Of a stretch of 64,000 nucleotides of DNA, positions 61,891 to 64,000 are shown one piece after another. This DNA comes from Deltaproteobacteria bacterium. GTDB taxonomy: Bacteria; Myxococcota_A; UBA9160; UBA4427. The notes below the pieces were generated by a model that ran no database searches, was not told where the DNA came from, and saw only the letters and a program-made list of their open reading frames with translations. Position 1 is the stretch's first letter. Each line of letters starts with the position of its first letter. The DNA is taken from the NCBI GenBank assembly GCA_029261835.1, contig JAJDAO010000061.1, forward strand, positions 1-64,000, given 5' to 3'. Both the position numbers and the translations under genes were made by a program.

Positions 61891-62823
61891 GTGAGCACGA
61901 ACCCGGAGATCCAGACCGCATTCGTCACTGCGGGAGAGATGCGATTCGAGGTGCACCAGTGCGGCGACGCGGCGAGCCCCCGACTGGCGCTCTGCCTGCA
62001 CGGTTTCCCCGAGCACGCCTATTCGTGGCGCCACCAGCTTCCGCTACTCGCCCGGTTGGGATACAAGGCCTGGGCTCCGAACCAGCGGGGCTACGGCGCC
62101 TCGAGCCGTCCCAAAGGAGCCCGCAGCTACGCGCTGGATCTCCTGGTCGAGGATGCGGCTCGGCTGATCGACGCGGCCGACTGTGAGAGCGTGACGCTGA
62201 TCGGGCACGACTGGGGCGGCATGGTGGCCTGGATGTCGGCCCTCAAAGCGGTGCGACCGATCGACAAGCTGGTCGTGATGAACCTGCCCCACCCCACACG
62301 CTTTGTGGAGCACGCGCGCGGGCTGCGGCAACTCAAACGATCCTGGTACATCTTCTTCTTTCAGCTCCCGTGGCTGCCCGAATTCGCCATGACCCGAAAC
62401 GACGCACAATTGGTCGGCCAAGCATTTCGCGGCATGGCGATCGACAAGAGCCGCTTCCCCGACGAGGTGCTCGAGGTCTATCGCCGCAACGCGCTTCAGC
62501 CCGGCGCCGCTACGGCGATGATCAACTGGTACCGCGCTGTGCGATATTCCAGCATGGGCCCGGGCGAATTCGCCGAACTCCCGCCGCTCGAGATCCCGAC
62601 CCTCATGATCTGGGGCGAGCACGACACCGCGCTGGGTGTCGAGCTCACCTATCGAACCGACGAACTGGTGAAGGACTTCACCATTCGCTACCTGCCCGAC
62701 GTCTCTCACTGGGTGCAGCAGGAGGCACCCGAGGAGGTGAACGCCATGCTCGAGGCCTGGCTGAGAGGCGAATCCGTACCGGGCAACGCGTTCAGCAGTG
62801 AGCAGCGCGGATCCGCCGCGTGA
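61891..62823 (+). CDS. Alpha/beta hydrolase, epoxide hydrolase-like
   Basis: A 310-residue alpha/beta hydrolase. Motifs: oxyanion HGFPEHAYSWRHQ, the early strand APNQRGYGASSRP, the nucleophile elbow IGHDWGGMVAW (Asp nucleophile), the acid strand MIWGEHDTALG and the His in DVSHWVQQEAP. The Asp nucleophile and HGFPE pattern are those of epoxide hydrolases and haloalkane dehalogenases. The cap domain contains Tyr residues, but I cannot assign the pair that an epoxide hydrolase needs. The GTG start at 61891-61893 has no ribosome site. A TATGCT element ends 6 nt before it, so the message may be leaderless, though no good -35 is present. The SDR gene follows. Confidence 0.83.
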   Translation: MSTNPEIQTAFVTAGEMRFEVHQCGDAASPRLALCLHGFPEHAYSWRHQLPLLARLGYKAWAPNQRGYGASSRPKGARSYALDLLVEDAARLIDAADCESVTLIGHDWGGMVAWMSALKAVRPIDKLVVMNLPHPTRFVEHARGLRQLKRSWYIFFFQLPWLPEFAMTRNDAQLVGQAFRGMAIDKSRFPDEVLEVYRRNALQPGAATAMINWYRAVRYSSMGPGEFAELPPLEIPTLMIWGEHDTALGVELTYRTDELVKDFTIRYLPDVSHWVQQEAPEEVNAMLEAWLRGESVPGNAFSSEQRGSAA

Positions 62824-62937
62824 AGAACACCGATCGTCCCCTTGGCGCAATCCACTGCGCGTGGCTGGCCTGGCGAGAACCGGGCCGAGCTTCGGACGAT
62901 GAACTCAACCAGGAACAACGAGCTGGAGAATGAAGAC

Positions 62938-63747
62938 ATGAATCCCGTACTACGCACAGACGCCTTCCTCGGGGAGACCCACATCGTGACGGGTGCCGCA
63001 CAGGGCATCGGTCACGCCGTCGCTACCGCGCTGGCGACACACGGAGCCCAGGTCGCGCTGATCGACCTCGACGAGGGGCGCCTCGGCGAGGCGCGGGACG
63101 AAATCAAGAAGTCCGGCGCGCCCGAGCCGCTCGTCGTCGCCACCGATGTCACGCGAGAAGAGGATGTACAGCACGCGGTCGCACGCGTGCTCGAGGCCAG
63201 CGGCTGCATCAATGGCGTGGTCAACGTGGCCGGCATCACGCGAGATGCCCGAATTCCGAAGAAGTCGTTCGATGACTTCAAGCTGGTAGTGGCGGTGCAC
63301 GTCCATGGAACCTTCCTCTTCATGCGTGAGGTAGCGGCCCAGCACTGGCACCCGCTCTTCAAAGGGAACGGAAACAAACCGCTGGACGATGGTGCGAACC
63401 GCTTCATTGTGAACTTCTCGTCCGTCAGTGCGCGCACCGGCAATGTGGGGCAGATCGATTACACCGCCGCCAAGGGTGCCATCGAGGCGATGACCAGAAC
63501 CGCGGCGCTCGAGTTCACCGGCTACCGCGTGCGCGTGAACGCCGTTGCGCCAGGCCCGGTCAAGACACCAATGCTCGCCGCCGTCCCGCCCGAGGGCATC
63601 GAGGCCATGAAGGGCAGAACGCTGCTTGGCAGGTTGTGTGAGCCCGAGCAGATGGCTGCGACCGTAATCGGCATCGCCGACCCCGCGCTATCGGGCTACA
63701 CGACCGGCCAGGTCTTCCAGGCAAACGGGGGGATGTACCTGGCCTAG
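62938..63747 (+). CDS. Short-chain dehydrogenase/reductase, FabG/acetoacetyl-CoA reductase-like
   Basis: A 269-residue classical SDR. Cofactor loop TGAAQGIGHAVATAL (TGxxxGxG), acidic second strand LIDLDE (NAD preference), NVAGITRD (NNAG-type motif) and the catalytic triad in NFSSVSARTGNVGQIDYTAAKGAI (Ser, Tyr, Lys). The C terminus ends in PALSGYTTGQVFQANGGMYLA, as in 3-oxoacyl or hydroxyacyl dehydrogenases. It is probably involved in acyl-CoA metabolism alongside the neighbours. ATG 62938-62940 is chosen; an ATG 13 codons earlier is possible. A GGAG lies 9 nt upstream. It ends 40 nt before the convergent msrA stop. Confidence 0.9.
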   Translation: MNPVLRTDAFLGETHIVTGAAQGIGHAVATALATHGAQVALIDLDEGRLGEARDEIKKSGAPEPLVVATDVTREEDVQHAVARVLEASGCINGVVNVAGITRDARIPKKSFDDFKLVVAVHVHGTFLFMREVAAQHWHPLFKGNGNKPLDDGANRFIVNFSSVSARTGNVGQIDYTAAKGAIEAMTRTAALEFTGYRVRVNAVAPGPVKTPMLAAVPPEGIEAMKGRTLLGRLCEPEQMAATVIGIADPALSGYTTGQVFQANGGMYLA

Positions 63748-63787
63748 GGCCCGACATCCTCGATCGTTCGAGCACCCCCGGTCCTGC

Positions 63788-64000
63788 CTACTCGCCCGAT
63801 GGAACTGGATCCGATCCGCACTCGGCACGCCACGTGCCCGACGGGCAGCTCACGCCGGTGCCACCCAGGCCGCAATAGCCGCCGGGGTTCTTGGCGAGGT
63901 ACTGCTGGTGGGAGTCCTCCGCGAAGTAGAACTGAGGAGCCTCGACGATCTCGCTGGTGATTGGACCGTAGCCGTGGCGAGTGAGCAGAGTGTCGTAGAC
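63788..64000 (-). CDS. msrA: Peptide methionine-S-oxide reductase MsrA, C-terminal part
   Basis: Only the last 70 codons are in the window; the gene continues beyond 64000. The minus strand translates as [42 protein letters not shown] and a short tail ending in TAG. This is the conserved MsrA C terminus ([30 protein letters not shown]), including the resolving Cys region. The catalytic GCFW motif, which may be Cys or selenocysteine, is outside. MsrA reduces methionine-S-sulfoxide with thioredoxin. Confidence 0.92.
   Translation of the reverse strand, partial: VYDTLLTRHGYGPITSEIVEAPQFYFAEDSHQQYLAKNPGGYCGLGGTGVSCPSGTWRAECGSDPVPSGE

Overview
The window is high-GC bacterial DNA packed with genes on both strands. 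Gram-negative traits are clear: an MsbA-type lipid exporter, lipoproteins, ZapA/ZapB-like division factors and a DsbA-family thiol oxidoreductase. The long complement of eukaryotic-type Ser/Thr kinases, a formylglycine-type sulfatase, several fatty-acyl-CoA enzymes and the style of the partial 16S rRNA point to a deltaproteobacterial-grade lineage (Myxococcota/Desulfobacterota-like). I infer this from gene content; no database search was made. A selenocysteine codon in the DsbA-like gene shows that the organism should have the Sec decoding machinery.

Layout. 1-1.6 kb: 5' three quarters of a 16S rRNA gene on the minus strand, with leader and candidate promoter. 1.6-4.4 kb: minus-strand run zapB-like, zapA, fau (5-formyl-THF cyclo-ligase), tyrS. 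4.6-17 kb: ammonium assimilation region, with intact gltD, gltB, a KaiC-like/ATP-grasp protein and gdhA. It is bracketed by the wreckage of a second glutamate synthase: a gltD pseudogene at 4.6-5.4 kb and a gltB 5' fragment at 16.6-16.8 kb. 17-24.6 kb: gdpD, glpK, ftsY and smc. 24.9-29.3 kb: a glycosyltransferase translationally coupled to a two-subunit ABC exporter. 29.3-33.9 kb: plus-strand purM, a Rossmann-like protein and an MsbA-like exporter. 34-38 kb: an N-acyl-D-amino-acid deacylase, a crotonase and a polytopic glycosyltransferase. 38.2-39 kb: the DsbA-like selenoprotein. 39.5-52.8 kb: a signalling/envelope region with a sigma factor, a TPR-kinase, a zinc-ribbon/NucS-like protein, MurA with Asp in place of Cys, a CsgG-like lipoprotein, a second kinase, a hotdog protein and an ExeA-like ATPase. 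52.9-58.4 kb: sulfatase, small diacylglycerol/undecaprenol kinase, a receiver-Fis protein whose receiver lacks the phospho-acceptor Asp, and a winged-helix/AAA regulator. 58.5-63.8 kb: acyl-CoA dehydrogenase, TetR regulator, SPOUT rRNA/tRNA methyltransferase, alpha/beta hydrolase and SDR. The window ends inside msrA.

How the parts fit. GltBD and GdhA give the high- and low-affinity routes of ammonium into glutamate, and the ATP-grasp protein lying between them is a candidate partner or regulator. FtsY, SMC, ZapA/B-like proteins and MurA are growth and division housekeeping genes. GdpD and GlpK feed glycerol phosphate metabolism. The acyl-CoA dehydrogenase, crotonase and SDR suggest fatty-acid or related acyl-CoA breakdown. 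The DsbA-like selenoprotein and MsrA both handle thiol or thioether redox damage. The strongest single observation is the in-frame UGA in the DsbA-like active site, followed by a bacterial SECIS-like hairpin.
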